A DNA stretch of 64,000 nt from CAZCPB01 sp044223975 (GCA_044223975.1 JBGALI010000004.1:62001-126000); one strand, 5' to 3'; shown: positions 8,401-18,900, numbered from the stretch's first letter. A program made the numbers and translations. The notes: a model not told the origin generated them from the letters alone.

Positions 8401-9986
8401 CGGCCAACGACGCGTGGTCGCGCGACAAGGTCAAGACCCTCGCGGCGGCGCTGACGGCCGACCCGATCTCCAAGAAGATCCGCGAGGGGGCGGGAGTGCC
8501 GATGCTCTCTGCCGCGGCAACGACCGTCGACGCCGAGTTCAACCCCGACGCGGCACGGATCTTCTTCCGTGACGTGAAGTACATGCTTAAGCAGTACCCG
8601 CGCACGGGCAACGTCACCGAGGCCCTCACCAGCGACTACCTCGTCCCCGCCCGCTCCGCGTACGAAAGCGCGAGCGCCTATGCCGCGCGGTACGTCGCGT
8701 ACTGGTCGCGCGACCTGCTCGACAAGCGGTCGACCATCGACGGAGGCAAGAAGTGGTCGGAGTTCCAGGCCGCCCTGGGCGCCCTCAACAGCCGCGAGGA
8801 TGATGCCGCGGCCAAGCTGCGGACGCTCGGCGAGGGCGCCGGCGAGGCGCTGCGGATCGACGGCCTTGCCGAGGCCCTGGGCGAGGGCGCGGCAAAGGAC
8901 GCCGGCGACCGCGAGAAGTGGGCGACCGAACTCGCAAAGTCGGAGCCGGCCGCCGGGGACAATCTCAAGAAGTACCTCGCGCCCTGGCGGGCCCTGCCCG
9001 ACGACGCCATCAAGGCCATGACGGAACTGGGCGGCACGCCCAAGGACGAGTTTGAGAGCCGCAACCTCCAGGGCTTTGCCTGCTCCTCGGCGCAGACCCC
9101 GACGTCGGCGTTCTCGCATTACGTGGACGCGCTCCGCCTGCGGGCTCTTGAGACCATCGCCGGGGAAGTCGAAGGTGGCCGAACCGCCAACGCGCCCAAG
9201 CCCCAGGCGCCGCTGCGGCTGGACCCCGATCCCAGCGGGCGCTGGGAAGATTCGCTCTCGCTGGAGAGCGTGCGGAAGGTGCGTGACTACTGGTTCGCCG
9301 GGACCGGCGCGCCGGTCGGGCCGGGCGGTGGCGGCGCGACCGTGGCCCGCGGCGGAAAGACCCGCTTTGAGTGCGTCAACACGCAGCTCTCGCGCATGTT
9401 CGACCCCCCCAAGGACGCGCGGCTGGACGCGACGCTCCTCAAGGCGCTCGACAAGTGGATCCCGTTCCTGATCGGCGACGGCACCGAGGCCGCGCAGCTT
9501 CAGTTCCGCGTTCAGGTCCTGCCCGCCGACGCGGTCAGCAAGACCTACATCCCGATCGCCGTGCGGGGGTCGGAATCGGCCCACTACATCGCCAACTGCA
9601 CCGAGGCGGCGCTTGGTGCCAAGGCCGAGAAGGCCAACGAGAACGGCGACGACAACAAGACGCTCTGCGATTGGACGCCTATCACGCTGGCGGGGGATGC
9701 CCGGCTCAAGTTCACGTTCCGCGAGGTCTGTGACCCGCCTGGCCCGGTGTACGGGACGCGCGACCTCAAGAGCGGGTGGTGCGTGCTCGAACTCCTCGCC
9801 GAGCCCGAGTCTCGGGCTCTGGACCCCAGCGCCGGCGAGGACGGACCGTCCAAGGCGTGGGCCGTTCCCGTGAAATTCAAGGGCTCCGACGGCAAGACCC
9901 ACCACAAGTGGGTTCGGATCGAGTTCAACGCGCTCGTCCCTTCCAAGCGCTCCTGGCCGGACGCCAGGGCGTGGGGTGATCGCTGA
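5406..9986 (+). CDS. tssM: T6SS inner-membrane protein TssM (IcmF family)
   Basis: TssM is the large membrane-complex protein that spans the inner membrane and reaches through the periplasm. At 1526 residues it is longer than most relatives (about 1100-1300). An N-terminal membrane segment lies near residues 22-44. A cytoplasmic NTPase-like domain has an intact Walker A motif GPSGAGKT at residues 110-117 and a following LDTAGKMF segment. A third membrane helix is near 427-450. The long C-terminal region is alanine/lysine-rich, presumably periplasmic and helical, ending in a beta-rich domain. The ATG at 5406 was chosen because GAAGG (5393-5397) lies eight bases upstream; the frame is open further upstream into tssL. 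With no TssJ in the window, its outer-membrane contact is unknown. Confidence 0.93.
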   Translation: MLVSGAGLTGIFNSLGVSGPMVLVIILALAAAGGVWALFRWFLKWREKGKSLPFMSKLMRAAGGTPQGVAADPAKRARLDDLRKKFEEGVEKFRSAGKNVYGLPWYLLVGPSGAGKTEALRHCNVGFPPGLQDYLQGAGGTLNMHWWFTNHAVILDTAGKMFMEEVGAGESSEWKEFLKLLKDSRTLQPINGMLLCIGVDSLIKDSADEIQEKAGKIARQLDLIQRTLDVRFPVYVLVTKCDLITGFREFFEKVTDPQLQHQMLGWSNPAGLDEAFQPDKVGQHIESVRERLIRRRFAHLVDPVHTDDPQARRTDQVDSLFALPDSLARLSSRLRRYLELIFVAGEWSPKPLFLRGIYFTSSMRQGAELDEEVAKILGMPVDALPGGGMTEEKSYFLRDVFTSKVFKERGLVTRATNVTKQQRARKLALVGTGIAAVLALSAFTVTSYLNFRESIDKSKDAWASVARGHDALAFITTDRTGRPAFNADKPVTIGGEDMGAAEVVVQTRELAERPPSVPWVLKPLSWVRNVAGDSINEQVRQAHEALLFDAVVRQTVDAARERLKNPQTTNPWESLDPFAERASTGVLAGLLAIERDKAPPPPRADAKGTSANPPLKVAYPIDMDKFCAFLVPAEWRAENDKKGGPVHTAAKEVQDVLLRTYEGGGGEGAWAAWPPKGDRLNLASDPKAVDAGVKWFIEYWSGDGPVVRNLGTLGVLKVQLEKFGAAEEALATLARAYEQKNPDDYESYAKFRKEWEEKYSELEGAWKALEEPVKSVKNVKDLDALIEAKKQEIKLDAEDSFRAVMGEAPADPMAAALEGAGDRLAASKGADAAKLAGAVKGMMAEWPDKVEPLRKQLLAARDQVIAKDKIGERLTALRAFFSTGDGGKLLARSGGDAGKPACQVRFEAYQLASQALALGEDSLKGDAAPKLGKLADAGEKLEANIKSKEDEVSGLSASLAEPPRLKIDKTAGFGAVFKAARKHGRYRVIESGLSGQAPSANDAWSRDKVKTLAAALTADPISKKIREGAGVPMLSAAATTVDAEFNPDAARIFFRDVKYMLKQYPRTGNVTEALTSDYLVPARSAYESASAYAARYVAYWSRDLLDKRSTIDGGKKWSEFQAALGALNSREDDAAAKLRTLGEGAGEALRIDGLAEALGEGAAKDAGDREKWATELAKSEPAAGDNLKKYLAPWRALPDDAIKAMTELGGTPKDEFESRNLQGFACSSAQTPTSAFSHYVDALRLRALETIAGEVEGGRTANAPKPQAPLRLDPDPSGRWEDSLSLESVRKVRDYWFAGTGAPVGPGGGGATVARGGKTRFECVNTQLSRMFDPPKDARLDATLLKALDKWIPFLIGDGTEAAQLQFRVQVLPADAVSKTYIPIAVRGSESAHYIANCTEAALGAKAEKANENGDDNKTLCDWTPITLAGDARLKFTFREVCDPPGPVYGTRDLKSGWCVLELLAEPESRALDPSAGEDGPSKAWAVPVKFKGSDGKTHHKWVRIEFNALVPSKRSWPDARAWGDR

Positions 9987-10065
9987 TCGAGGGACAGGCG
10001 GGCGGTCGTGGCTGTGAATCGTTCGTAGCGAGCGCGGGAAGGCCTGTGCCGGAGGAAGATCGGGC

Positions 10066-13000
10066 GTGCAAGGCGGCAAGCGAACCAGCGTGTCATGGGG
10101 CAAGGCCGAGCAGGCTCCGGCGATCAGCATCGGCGCCTTCGGCAAGCACCCGGGCTGGGACGATCACATCGACGACCTTGGCCTCGACACCGACCGCCTG
10201 GTCCGCGTGCGCCAGAAGATCTACACCGAAGGCGTCGCCGGCAACATCGACTCGGGCGCCTGGGAAAAACTCGACGACCAGCAGCGTCTCCCCGGCATCG
10301 GTCACGAGCTGGTCTGGCGTTCGCGCGAGGGGCTGGTGGTGGGTCGGCTGTGGGCCAGCCGCGACGGCAAGGGCCGCACCAAGTACCCGATGGCCGTCGT
10401 TGCGCACGCCGCGGGCGTTTCGGCGTCATGGGTCGAGGCCGTTGTCATGCCGCGCCTGGCCGAGGTCGAGCGCGCGTGCGTCGCCACCGAATCGGCCGAC
10501 GAGGTCCGGCGCATCCTCGACCAGGCCCGCGTCGACCTGCGCACCGCGCTGCCGGTTCAGGCCCAGGAACTCGGCGGCGTTGCCACACCGGCCGAGCTGG
10601 CCGCGATGGCCGACGCCCCCGAACTCGGCCCCGACCGCGTCGGGCTGCGCCGGGCGTTGTACGAGATGGAGCGTGAACTGGGCGCTTTCCGCCCCGCCAA
10701 GGGCGACGCACGCCGCTCGACAAGCCGCGTGATCACGGTGGGCGCCCAGCACCTCCGGGTGCCCACGTGCGCACCAGGAACGATGGCCGCGGCAGGCCTC
10801 TGGGCCGGTGTGCTGAGTTCCCAGATCGACCCGACCGCCGACATGGTCTTCCTTCGCCCGCACGCCAAGGCGTGGATGGACGTGATCGTCGGGGAGCCCG
10901 GCGCTCCGCAGCTCTTCTGCTTCAAGGCCTCCGAGACGGGCCTGGCGCTGGTCACCAGCGTGCCTTACACCCTGGATGCTGACTTTGTGGCACGGTGCGA
11001 TGCCCTGGTTGCCGCGTGGAAATCGGGGCGGCTCACGGCCGACGAGGCGGGCGCTCCCGTTCCCGCGCCGCAGCCCGGCGCCGCCTCGGCGAGCGAACCA
11101 CCGAAGCGCAAGCGACCGCCGTGGATGCTGTGGGGCGGCGCGGGCGCGATCGTGCTCCTGGCCGGCGGCGCGGCGGCGTACCTGTCGCTGCACGGTTCGG
11201 GTGAAGCCAAGGTCGGGCCGGTTGCTGTAAACTCGCCAAAGAGTCCGGCGGTTCCAACGACCACCACCGCAACCGAGATCGCGCCCGAGCTCAAGGCGCG
11301 CCAGGAGGCGACGAAGGACCGGCTGAGCCCCAAGGCTGAGGAGACCGCGCGCCTGGAGCGCGAGCGAAAGGTCCGAGAAGAGCAGGACCGCGTGGCGAAG
11401 GAAAAAGAAGCGTCAGACCTCAAGGCAAGCCAGGAACGGGCCCTGGCGGCCAAGGAAGAGTCCGACCGCAAGGCGCGCGAGGAACAGGACCGGGTGGCCA
11501 AGGAAAAAACCGCCGCCGCCGCCAAGGCCCGCGACGATCAGGCGCGACTGGCCAAGGAAGAATCCGACCGCAAGGCCAAGGAAGAACAGGACCGCCTGGC
11601 GAAGGAAGCCTCCGACCGCAAGACCCGTGACGACGCGGCACGCCTCGCGAAAGAGAAAGAAGAGTCCGATCGCAAGGCCGCCGAGGAGCGCACCCGCCTT
11701 GCCGCGGAGGACGCCGCGAGCAAGGAGCGCGAGGCCGGCGTCGTCCGCGAGCGCCGCGCGGCGGTGGTCAAGCGTGCGTCCGAACTCGCGGGCCTGCTTG
11801 ACGCCGGCTACACGCTCGCGGACACCACCGGCGCGGGCAGCGTCGGTGCTCAGGCCGCGGCCCTGGCGGCCGACCCCGCGGGCGCTCAGGACGCTCCCGA
11901 GGTGACGGGCCTGGCGCGACGCGTCAAGGCGCTCGAGACGATCAACGCCTCCAACGACGGCGCGGCCCTTGCCAAGCAGGTCGGGGCCGCGGGCGACGGG
12001 CACCTGGCCGAGGCCTTGACCGCGTGGTCGCGCCTGGCTTCGGGCGGCGTGCCCGCGTGGCCTTCGTCGGCCGCCGACATCGCGGCCGGCGCGGAGTCTC
12101 TCGGCGCGCTTCGGCGGGCCCTGGGGGCCGGCCCCGACAAGGTTTTCGCGGCCCAGGTTGCCGCGCGTGTGGACGAACAGTCCCGGGCGGTGTGGGCATC
12201 GTTCTTCTCCCGCCTGGGGGCCACCGACACCGATCGCATCGAAGCGGCGTGCGCCGCACGGGCTGCGTTTGGAGTCGACGTCGCGTCTCTCCCCCCGCGC
12301 GAGCGATTCAACGTGGCGCTCTACGAGTTCAAGCGCGACGCCGCGAAATCGGCCGGCGCCGATGCCGCCCGGGCGCGGGCTGCCGCGTTCACAGCCCAGG
12401 TGGGCTCGATCGGACCGGGTGTCGCCGACCGTCCGGAAGTCATCGCGGCACTGGCCGCCCTCGCGCCCCCGCCGGCCCCCGCCCCGGCTGCCGGCGGTGC
12501 GGACCCGCGATCCCTCGGCCCCGGTTCACGCGGCTGGAAGGGTGAGTCGCGGGCTCAGGGCGGTCATCCGTCCATCGTTTTCACATCGCCGGCCGGCGAC
12601 CGTCCCGCGCGCACGATCGAGTTTGTCCGTGTGGACGCACCCTCCGGGCCCGTTTACCTGTGCACCACCGAAGTGTCCGTCGGGCTCTTTGTGGACGCCG
12701 TGGACGCCGCCGCTCGATGGGCCGACACCCTCCAGACGCTCCGGGGTTTCAAGAAGGACGGCACGCCGGACGTGGTCAAGTGCCCGCGCACGTGGGCCTT
12801 TGATTCCGCCGGGGGCGGGCCGGCGCAGCGGATCCGGACCGCCGACGCCGGCACCGACGCCGGGCGAGGCTGGATTCCCGTCGGCAACACCACCCGCGGC
12901 ACGCCGTACTACCCCGAGCCGAACAGCGTCTTGCCGCCCGGCGAGGCCAGCCCGATGCAGTGCGTGAACTACCTGGGCGCGGCGTACGTCGCCAACCTCC

Positions 13001-13632
13001 TGGGGTGCCGGCTGCCGTCGAGCGCCGAGTGGGCCGCCGCCCAGGAAATCAACTCGGGCGCCACCGCCAACCGGCGCGACGCATCGTGGCGGCGCGAGGT
13101 CGAGTACCTGTCCGCCAAGGATGTGGGCGTGCAGAACGACCTGATCTGGCCCGACGCCGGTCAGTGCGTGCCGGAGAGCATGGTCACGGCCGCGGGGGAC
13201 AGCACGTACCCATTCGGGAAGCGTGCCGAAGCCGCGGTGACTGAGGACGATGGCGCGGTGTGGTTTATTCCCGTCGAGCAGGGTACCGGGCTGTTCAAGA
13301 ACCTGGTGGGGAACGTCGCGGAGTACACCTGCGAGAATCCGGCGTCGATCGATCCGGTGGCCGATCCGAGCGTTGCGCGGCTCAAGGCCGCGCTCGGCAA
13401 CGGAGAATCGGTGCGCATGATCGGCGCGTCGGCGATCTCGAGCCGCGAGATTGCCCCCACGCAGGCCTACCCGCCCAAGTGGACGGGACCCGCAAAGAAG
13501 GGCGGATTCAGCGATGTCGGCTTCCGTCTGGCATTCTCAGCCGTGGGAGCCAACGCCGTGGCGTCGGGAGACGGGGATTCCGCATCGGCGGTCGTGCGCG
13601 CCGCGGTTGATCTCAAGTACCTGTCTCCCTGA
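10066..13632 (+). CDS. TagF - membrane helix - coiled coil - TagR/FGE-like fusion protein
   Basis: A T6SS regulator of 1188 residues, starting at GTG 10066 after a strong GGAGGA (10051-10056). Residues about 10-330 are a TagF-family domain (GAFGKHPGWDDHI at the start), known elsewhere as a cytoplasmic negative post-translational regulator. A transmembrane helix follows at about 352-373. Next is a TolA-like charged stretch (about 405-570) built of short repeats around ESDRKA.EEQDR and AKE. The C-terminal half is homologous to the truncated gene at the window start and ends in an FGE/TagR-like domain (CRLPSSAEW, GNVAEYT, VGFRLAF) that lacks the FGE cysteine pair. Topology puts TagF in the cytoplasm and the TagR-like domain in the periplasm. 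In Pseudomonas aeruginosa TagF and TagR are separate proteins, so this is a physical link between both ends of that pathway. Confidence 0.88.
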   Translation: MQGGKRTSVSWGKAEQAPAISIGAFGKHPGWDDHIDDLGLDTDRLVRVRQKIYTEGVAGNIDSGAWEKLDDQQRLPGIGHELVWRSREGLVVGRLWASRDGKGRTKYPMAVVAHAAGVSASWVEAVVMPRLAEVERACVATESADEVRRILDQARVDLRTALPVQAQELGGVATPAELAAMADAPELGPDRVGLRRALYEMERELGAFRPAKGDARRSTSRVITVGAQHLRVPTCAPGTMAAAGLWAGVLSSQIDPTADMVFLRPHAKAWMDVIVGEPGAPQLFCFKASETGLALVTSVPYTLDADFVARCDALVAAWKSGRLTADEAGAPVPAPQPGAASASEPPKRKRPPWMLWGGAGAIVLLAGGAAAYLSLHGSGEAKVGPVAVNSPKSPAVPTTTTATEIAPELKARQEATKDRLSPKAEETARLERERKVREEQDRVAKEKEASDLKASQERALAAKEESDRKAREEQDRVAKEKTAAAAKARDDQARLAKEESDRKAKEEQDRLAKEASDRKTRDDAARLAKEKEESDRKAAEERTRLAAEDAASKEREAGVVRERRAAVVKRASELAGLLDAGYTLADTTGAGSVGAQAAALAADPAGAQDAPEVTGLARRVKALETINASNDGAALAKQVGAAGDGHLAEALTAWSRLASGGVPAWPSSAADIAAGAESLGALRRALGAGPDKVFAAQVAARVDEQSRAVWASFFSRLGATDTDRIEAACAARAAFGVDVASLPPRERFNVALYEFKRDAAKSAGADAARARAAAFTAQVGSIGPGVADRPEVIAALAALAPPPAPAPAAGGADPRSLGPGSRGWKGESRAQGGHPSIVFTSPAGDRPARTIEFVRVDAPSGPVYLCTTEVSVGLFVDAVDAAARWADTLQTLRGFKKDGTPDVVKCPRTWAFDSAGGGPAQRIRTADAGTDAGRGWIPVGNTTRGTPYYPEPNSVLPPGEASPMQCVNYLGAAYVANLLGCRLPSSAEWAAAQEINSGATANRRDASWRREVEYLSAKDVGVQNDLIWPDAGQCVPESMVTAAGDSTYPFGKRAEAAVTEDDGAVWFIPVEQGTGLFKNLVGNVAEYTCENPASIDPVADPSVARLKAALGNGESVRMIGASAISSREIAPTQAYPPKWTGPAKKGGFSDVGFRLAFSAVGANAVASGDGDSASAVVRAAVDLKYLSP

Positions 13633-13666
13633 CACGTGGGTGATGTCCGCGGGAGGATCGCGCGGC

Positions 13667-13696
13667 TTGACGATCGGGCGCCGTGACAGGTAGAGT
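13667..13696 (+). promoter_or_regulatory. sigma70-like promoter upstream of tpsB
   Basis: TTGACG (13667-13672) and TAGAGT (13691-13696) are separated by 18 bases, 108 bases before the tpsB ATG. This is the best -35/-10 pair in the window and suggests that tpsB-tpsA (and, by coupling, tssA) can be transcribed independently of tssK-L-M. Confidence 0.55.
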
Positions 13697-13803
13697 GCGC
13701 CGGTTCAAGGACTGTTGGTGGGGAAGAACCCCCGTTTGTGCACCGGGAAAGGGAGTTCTCACGTCCGGGCTCTGCGCCCGGCGCGATCAAAGGGAGCAGG
13801 TGG

Positions 13804-15843
13804 ATGGCCAATCCCCGGTTTGATGGTCTGGGCGGCGGCGCGGTCCGTGCCCGGGGTGATACCCGTCGATTGATCGCGTCCACCCTCGCGGGCGTGGCGG
13901 CGATGGCGTGGAGTGCCGGCGCGATGGCGCAAGGCACGGCGTCCGCCCAGCCCCCGCAGAAGGACGCGCCGGCCGCCAAGCAGGCCGAGGCCCAGGGCGC
14001 CGGCATCACCGTGCAGTCGTCGGCGGCGCCAAAGGAACAGGCGATCGACGACGGTCCGTCGTACATCGTCAGCCGCTTCCTGCTCGAGTACGCGCGCCCC
14101 GTGACCGGTTCCGACGTGCCCGACCTTCAGAGCCCGAGCTTTCAGGACCTGGTCGTGACGCTGGGCAAGACTCCCGAGGGGTACGTGAAGTTCCGCCCCG
14201 GGATGGAAAAGGTCTCGCTGAAGATCAACGCGGTCACCGAGGGCTCGGGGGGCAAGTTCTTCAAGTCGGCGATCGAGGAGATCTGCCTCGCGGTGGTCGG
14301 CGAGATGAACCACCAGGGCATCTACGCCCCGTTCGTCGCGCCCAACTCCGAGGACATCGAGGAACGCCCCCCGTACAAGGACAAGCGCGAGGGCCGCACG
14401 GCGCTGCGCCTCAGCGTGTTCACCGCGGTGGTGAAGGACATCCGCACCGTGGCCTCGGGCGACCGAAAGCTCGACGGGGAGAAGATCAACAACCCGGCGC
14501 ACGCGCGGACCCGCGAACTCTCGCCGGTCCAGGCCGGAGACCAGCTCCGCAAGGACAAGCTGGACGACTACCTGTTCCGCCTCAACCGCCACCCCGGCCG
14601 GCGCGTCGACGCCGCCATCTCGGGCTATTCGTCCGAGGAACCCGGTGCCGCGCAGGTCGACTACCTGGTCGGCGAGAGCAAGCCGTGGACCGCGTACTTC
14701 CAGCTCTCCAACACCGGCACCGAGAACACCAACACGTGGCGTGAGCGTTTCGGCTACGTCAACAACCAGCTCACCAACAACGACGACATCTTCCGCCTCG
14801 ACTACTCGACGGCGGGCTTCGACGCCTCCAACGCGGTGATCGCTTCGTACGAATTCCCCGTCTACCGGGACACCGTCCGCGCCAGGCTCTTCGGGGAGTG
14901 GTCGCAGTTCACCGCCTCGGACGTCGGCCAGAACCTGGACACCTTCAACGGCAACTCCTGGGGCGGCGGCGGCGAGCTTATCGGCACCGTGTACCAGCGC
15001 GGGGCCCTGTTCGGCGACCTCATCGCCAGCCTGCAGTACGACCATTACCGCGTCCTGAGCCCCATCCCGGGCACCAACGGGGGCGAGACCGAGGGTTCGG
15101 CCGGGTTCCTCCTGCCCGGGGTCGCGGCCCGCCTGTCGAAGTACACCGACGCGTCGAGCACGCTGGTCCAGGTGGGCGTTGACTTCACCGCCAACGACCC
15201 CAACCAGATGGAAGTGGACGAGCTCGGCCGCGCCGACGCGTCCAACCAGTGGGTGCTGATGAAGTGGGACGTGGAGCAGTCCTTCTTCATCGAACCGCTG
15301 CTCAACGGGCGCGACATCACGCCAGACGGGTCGGGCATGACCCTGGCCCACGAGCTGGTGTTCAGCTTCCGAGGGCAGTACGCGTTCGACTACCGCCTCA
15401 TCCCCAACCAGCAGGCGGTCGCCGGCGGCCTGTACACCGTGCGCGGGTACCCCGAGTCGTTTGTCGCCGGCGACAACATGTACCTGATCAACGGCGAGTA
15501 CCGCTTTCACCTTCCCAACGCCATGGCCATGCGCGAGCCGGGCAAGTTCCTCGGCAACGACTTCCGCTGGGCGCCCCAGAGCCCCTACTCGGGAGCGGAC
15601 TGGGACCTGATCTTCCGCGGCTTTGTCGACGCGGCGTGGGTGACGGTCAATAACGGCGATCCGGCCACCGAGCCCAACGAGAGCCTCGTGGGCGCCGGCG
15701 TCGGCGTCGAGTACCAGCTGTACCGAAACGTGGACGTCCGCCTGGACTGGGGCATCCCACTCCAGAGCGTGGACATCCCCGGCGGCGACAGCGTCACGGC
15801 GGGCAAGGGCCGGGTCTATTTCGTTCTGACGTTGGCGTACTGA
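13804..15843 (+). CDS. two-partner secretion outer-membrane transporter TpsB (FhaC/ShlB family)
   Basis: This outer-membrane protein exports the TpsA exoprotein encoded next. It has 679 residues; the ATG at 13804 has AGGGAG (13791-13796) in front. A signal peptide follows an Arg-rich stretch (RRLIASTLAGVAAM...AMAQ). Residues about 75-290 form the POTRA-type periplasmic region, and a 16-strand-type barrel of alternating aromatic/polar strands follows. The conserved Omp85-superfamily loop motif VRGY is at residues 546-549, and the protein ends in the terminal strand VYFVLTLAY with a C-terminal aromatic residue. It lies between T6SS genes and 81 bases before tpsA. Its N-terminal spacer is longer than that of classic FhaC. 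Confidence 0.88.
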   Translation: MANPRFDGLGGGAVRARGDTRRLIASTLAGVAAMAWSAGAMAQGTASAQPPQKDAPAAKQAEAQGAGITVQSSAAPKEQAIDDGPSYIVSRFLLEYARPVTGSDVPDLQSPSFQDLVVTLGKTPEGYVKFRPGMEKVSLKINAVTEGSGGKFFKSAIEEICLAVVGEMNHQGIYAPFVAPNSEDIEERPPYKDKREGRTALRLSVFTAVVKDIRTVASGDRKLDGEKINNPAHARTRELSPVQAGDQLRKDKLDDYLFRLNRHPGRRVDAAISGYSSEEPGAAQVDYLVGESKPWTAYFQLSNTGTENTNTWRERFGYVNNQLTNNDDIFRLDYSTAGFDASNAVIASYEFPVYRDTVRARLFGEWSQFTASDVGQNLDTFNGNSWGGGGELIGTVYQRGALFGDLIASLQYDHYRVLSPIPGTNGGETEGSAGFLLPGVAARLSKYTDASSTLVQVGVDFTANDPNQMEVDELGRADASNQWVLMKWDVEQSFFIEPLLNGRDITPDGSGMTLAHELVFSFRGQYAFDYRLIPNQQAVAGGLYTVRGYPESFVAGDNMYLINGEYRFHLPNAMAMREPGKFLGNDFRWAPQSPYSGADWDLIFRGFVDAAWVTVNNGDPATEPNESLVGAGVGVEYQLYRNVDVRLDWGIPLQSVDIPGGDSVTAGKGRVYFVLTLAY

Positions 15844-15924
15844 ATCCGCACGCGGACGCCCGGCTCACGGGAGCGAGCCGTCCGCAGTTCCGAAGAGGGC
15901 CGATCCCTCCCGCAGAGGTGAGTT

Positions 15925-18900
15925 ATGAGCACGAGCACGAAGCGCACGGGTGGTTCTCCCAAGGACGCGGCGCGGCACCAGCGCGCCGGCGCGATCGCTC
16001 AGGCCGCGGGCACCGCGGGCAGCCTGCGCCGGCCGGGAGCCGCGGCGCTCGCGGCGGGCGCCGCCTCGCTGGCGGCCGCGCCGTCCTTTGCCCAGGTCAG
16101 CGGCGAGCACGTGGTGAGCGGCCAGGCGGCGTTCCAGCGCCAGGGCTCGATCACCACCATCACGGCGTCCAACAACGCGATCATCAACTACAACAGCTTC
16201 AACATCCGCGCCAACGAGACGGTCCGCTTCGTCCAGCCCGACTCGCTCAGCCGCGTCCTCAACCGCATCAACAGCACCCTGCCGACGCAGATCGACGGCA
16301 ACCTCTCGGCCAACGGCAAGGTCTACATCGTCAACCCCGCGGGCGTGTACTTCGCCAAGGGCGCGATGATCAACGTCGGCGGCATCTACGCCGCGGCGGG
16401 CACCATCACCAACCAGGACTTCCTCCGCGGCATCGACCGTTTCGTGACTACGCCGGGCGGGAAGGTCGTCAACGAGGGAACGATCCAGGCGCCGGTCGTC
16501 GGGCTCGTCGCCCAGCACGTCGCCAACTTCGGAACGATCAACGCCCCCGAGGGCGCGGTCATGATGGTGTCGGGCGACTCGGTCCTCCTGGGCGAGTACG
16601 ACGGGCACGTGTACGCCAAGATCGACAAGCCCCAGCCCGCCCCCGAGGCCGCGGCGGGCGCGTCGACCGTCCCCGCCGCCGCCCCGGCGCGCCAGGGACG
16701 CTTTGGCGCCGGCGACATGTACTCGCTGGCCGTGTGGAATTCCGGGAGCGTGAAGGCCGACAAAGTCCAGATCGAAGCCCAGCGCGGCGCCGTCGCCGTC
16801 CAGGGCACGATCGACGTCTCGAACACCGCCCCGGGCGGCAAGGGCGGATCGGTCGAGGTTCTCGGCCAGGCCGTCGTGGTGCAGGGCGCGACCATCGACG
16901 CGTCCGGCGACGCGGGCGGCGGCCAGGTGCTCGTCGGCGGCAACTACCAGGGCAAGGGGCCGGAGCGCAACGCCGAGCGGACGACCGTCACGAGCGGCTC
17001 CAACCTCGTCGCCGACGCCAAGACCGTCGGCGACGGCGGCACGGTCGTCGTCTGGTCCGACAAGGCCACGAAGTTCGACGGCCACATCAGCGCTCGCGGC
17101 GGGGCCCAGGGCGGCGACGGCGGGTTCGCGGAGATTTCGTCCAAGGTCAACCTCGATTCCAACGTCAACGTCGACCTGAGCGCACCGCACGGGCACGCCG
17201 GCACGCTGCTCTTTGACCCGGCGTTCATCTCGATCGAGGGCGGCAGCGCCGACGGCAGCGACAACCCCGACACCAGCGCGAGCTTCATCCAGCAGACCGG
17301 CAATCCCGCGGGCACCATCAACTTCGGCGACACCGGCGAGGACAAGAACGGCGACCTCAACCCCGACGGCTCCTCCGCGGCAGACCCGTTCAAGGTCTTT
17401 GAGAGCGAGCTTGAGAGCACCGGGGCCAACATCATCCTGCGGGCCACGCAGCAGATCACGACCGCGGGCACCTTCACCGGCACGGCCGTCACCCTCACGC
17501 CCGGCACGAGCCTCACGCTCGAGACCGACGGCTCGACCGGCCCGGGGGTGATCGACCTCACGACCAGCGCCGACGGCACGGGCCTTCTGTTCCGCGCCCA
17601 GGGCGCCGGCGGCATCACGATCCAGAGCTCGGCCCTCCTCAACGTCAACAACATCACCGTCGGGAAGCTGCAGACCGACAACCAGGACATCACGATCGGC
17701 ACGACCAACGGCACGGTCACGCTCGCCAACACGGTCGACGCCGGCACCGGCACCGTGCGCCTGTCGGCCTCGGGCACGATCGCCCAGGCCTCCGGCGCCG
17801 TGATCACCGCGGCGTCGATCGGCGCTGCCTCCGGCGGCAATATCACGCTCGACCAGGCGGCCAACAACGCCGACGTCTTTGCCGCGCGGCTCACGGCGGG
17901 CGCCGGCACCGTCGCCTACCGCAACACCGACGAGTTCTCCGTCGGCACCGTGACCGGCGTTGCCGGCGCCAGCTCGACGGGCATCAACGCCCCGGGCGGC
18001 ACGGTGAAGCTGCGGTCCGACACCGCGTTCATCACGCAGACGGCCCCGATCATCGCCTCAACCCTGGGCGTGCGCACCGACGCGGCCGTCGGGCTGAACA
18101 ACGCGGCCAACGACGTCGACACCTTCGCCGCTCTGCTCGCCGGGCCGACGGGCTCCATCTCGTACGTCGATGTCGACGGGTTCGTGGTGGGTGCGGTGAA
18201 CGACGTGGGCGGCACGAACGTCACGGGGATCGACTCGGGCGCCCGCGACACCTCTCTGGCGGTGGGCGCCGGCGGCACGGTCACCCAGACCGACCCGATC
18301 GTCGCCGACAAGCTCACGCTCCTGGGCGCGGGCACGTTCGATCTCACCGGATCGGCCGCCAACAACATCGCCCGCCTTCAGGCCGGCAGCGCCCCGGGGT
18401 CCGCGGTCGGCGGCGTGACGTTTCTGAACTCGACGGGCGTGCAGGTCCTCGACGGCACGCTGGTCACCAACAACCTCGACGTCCGCTCCGCCACCGGAAC
18501 GATCGCGGCCAACGGCACGATCGACGTCGGTGGCAACATCAGGTTCAAGGCCGACGACATCGACTTCAGCTCCGGCACGCTGAGCTTCTCCCCCGGCGCC
18601 GCGAGCGTCCTGACCCTCGAGCCCTTCCTCGACGCCACGCCCGTCCACATCGTCGACGGCACAAGCGATCTTCATTTCTCGCAGAACGACCTCAACAAGG
18701 TCAGCAGCTTCCCCGCGCTGGTCGTCGGCAGCGACACCGGCACCGCCCTGCTCACGTTCGGCGGCACCACCGCGTTCGCCCAGCACATCACGCTCCGCTC
18801 CGGCGGCCAGGGCGGGCAGGTGACTCTCCTGACCGGTTCATCGCTCTCCACCGCGGCGGGGAAGAACATCACCATCAAGGCCGGCTCCAACGACGCGGGC

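Noticed and set aside
5445..10145. A 1566-codon open frame antisense to tssM and the TagF fusion
   Set aside because: High-GC third-position bias makes long antisense frames common. The translation is Leu/Arg/Gly/Val-rich without any family signature, while the + strand encodes clear TssM and TagF.
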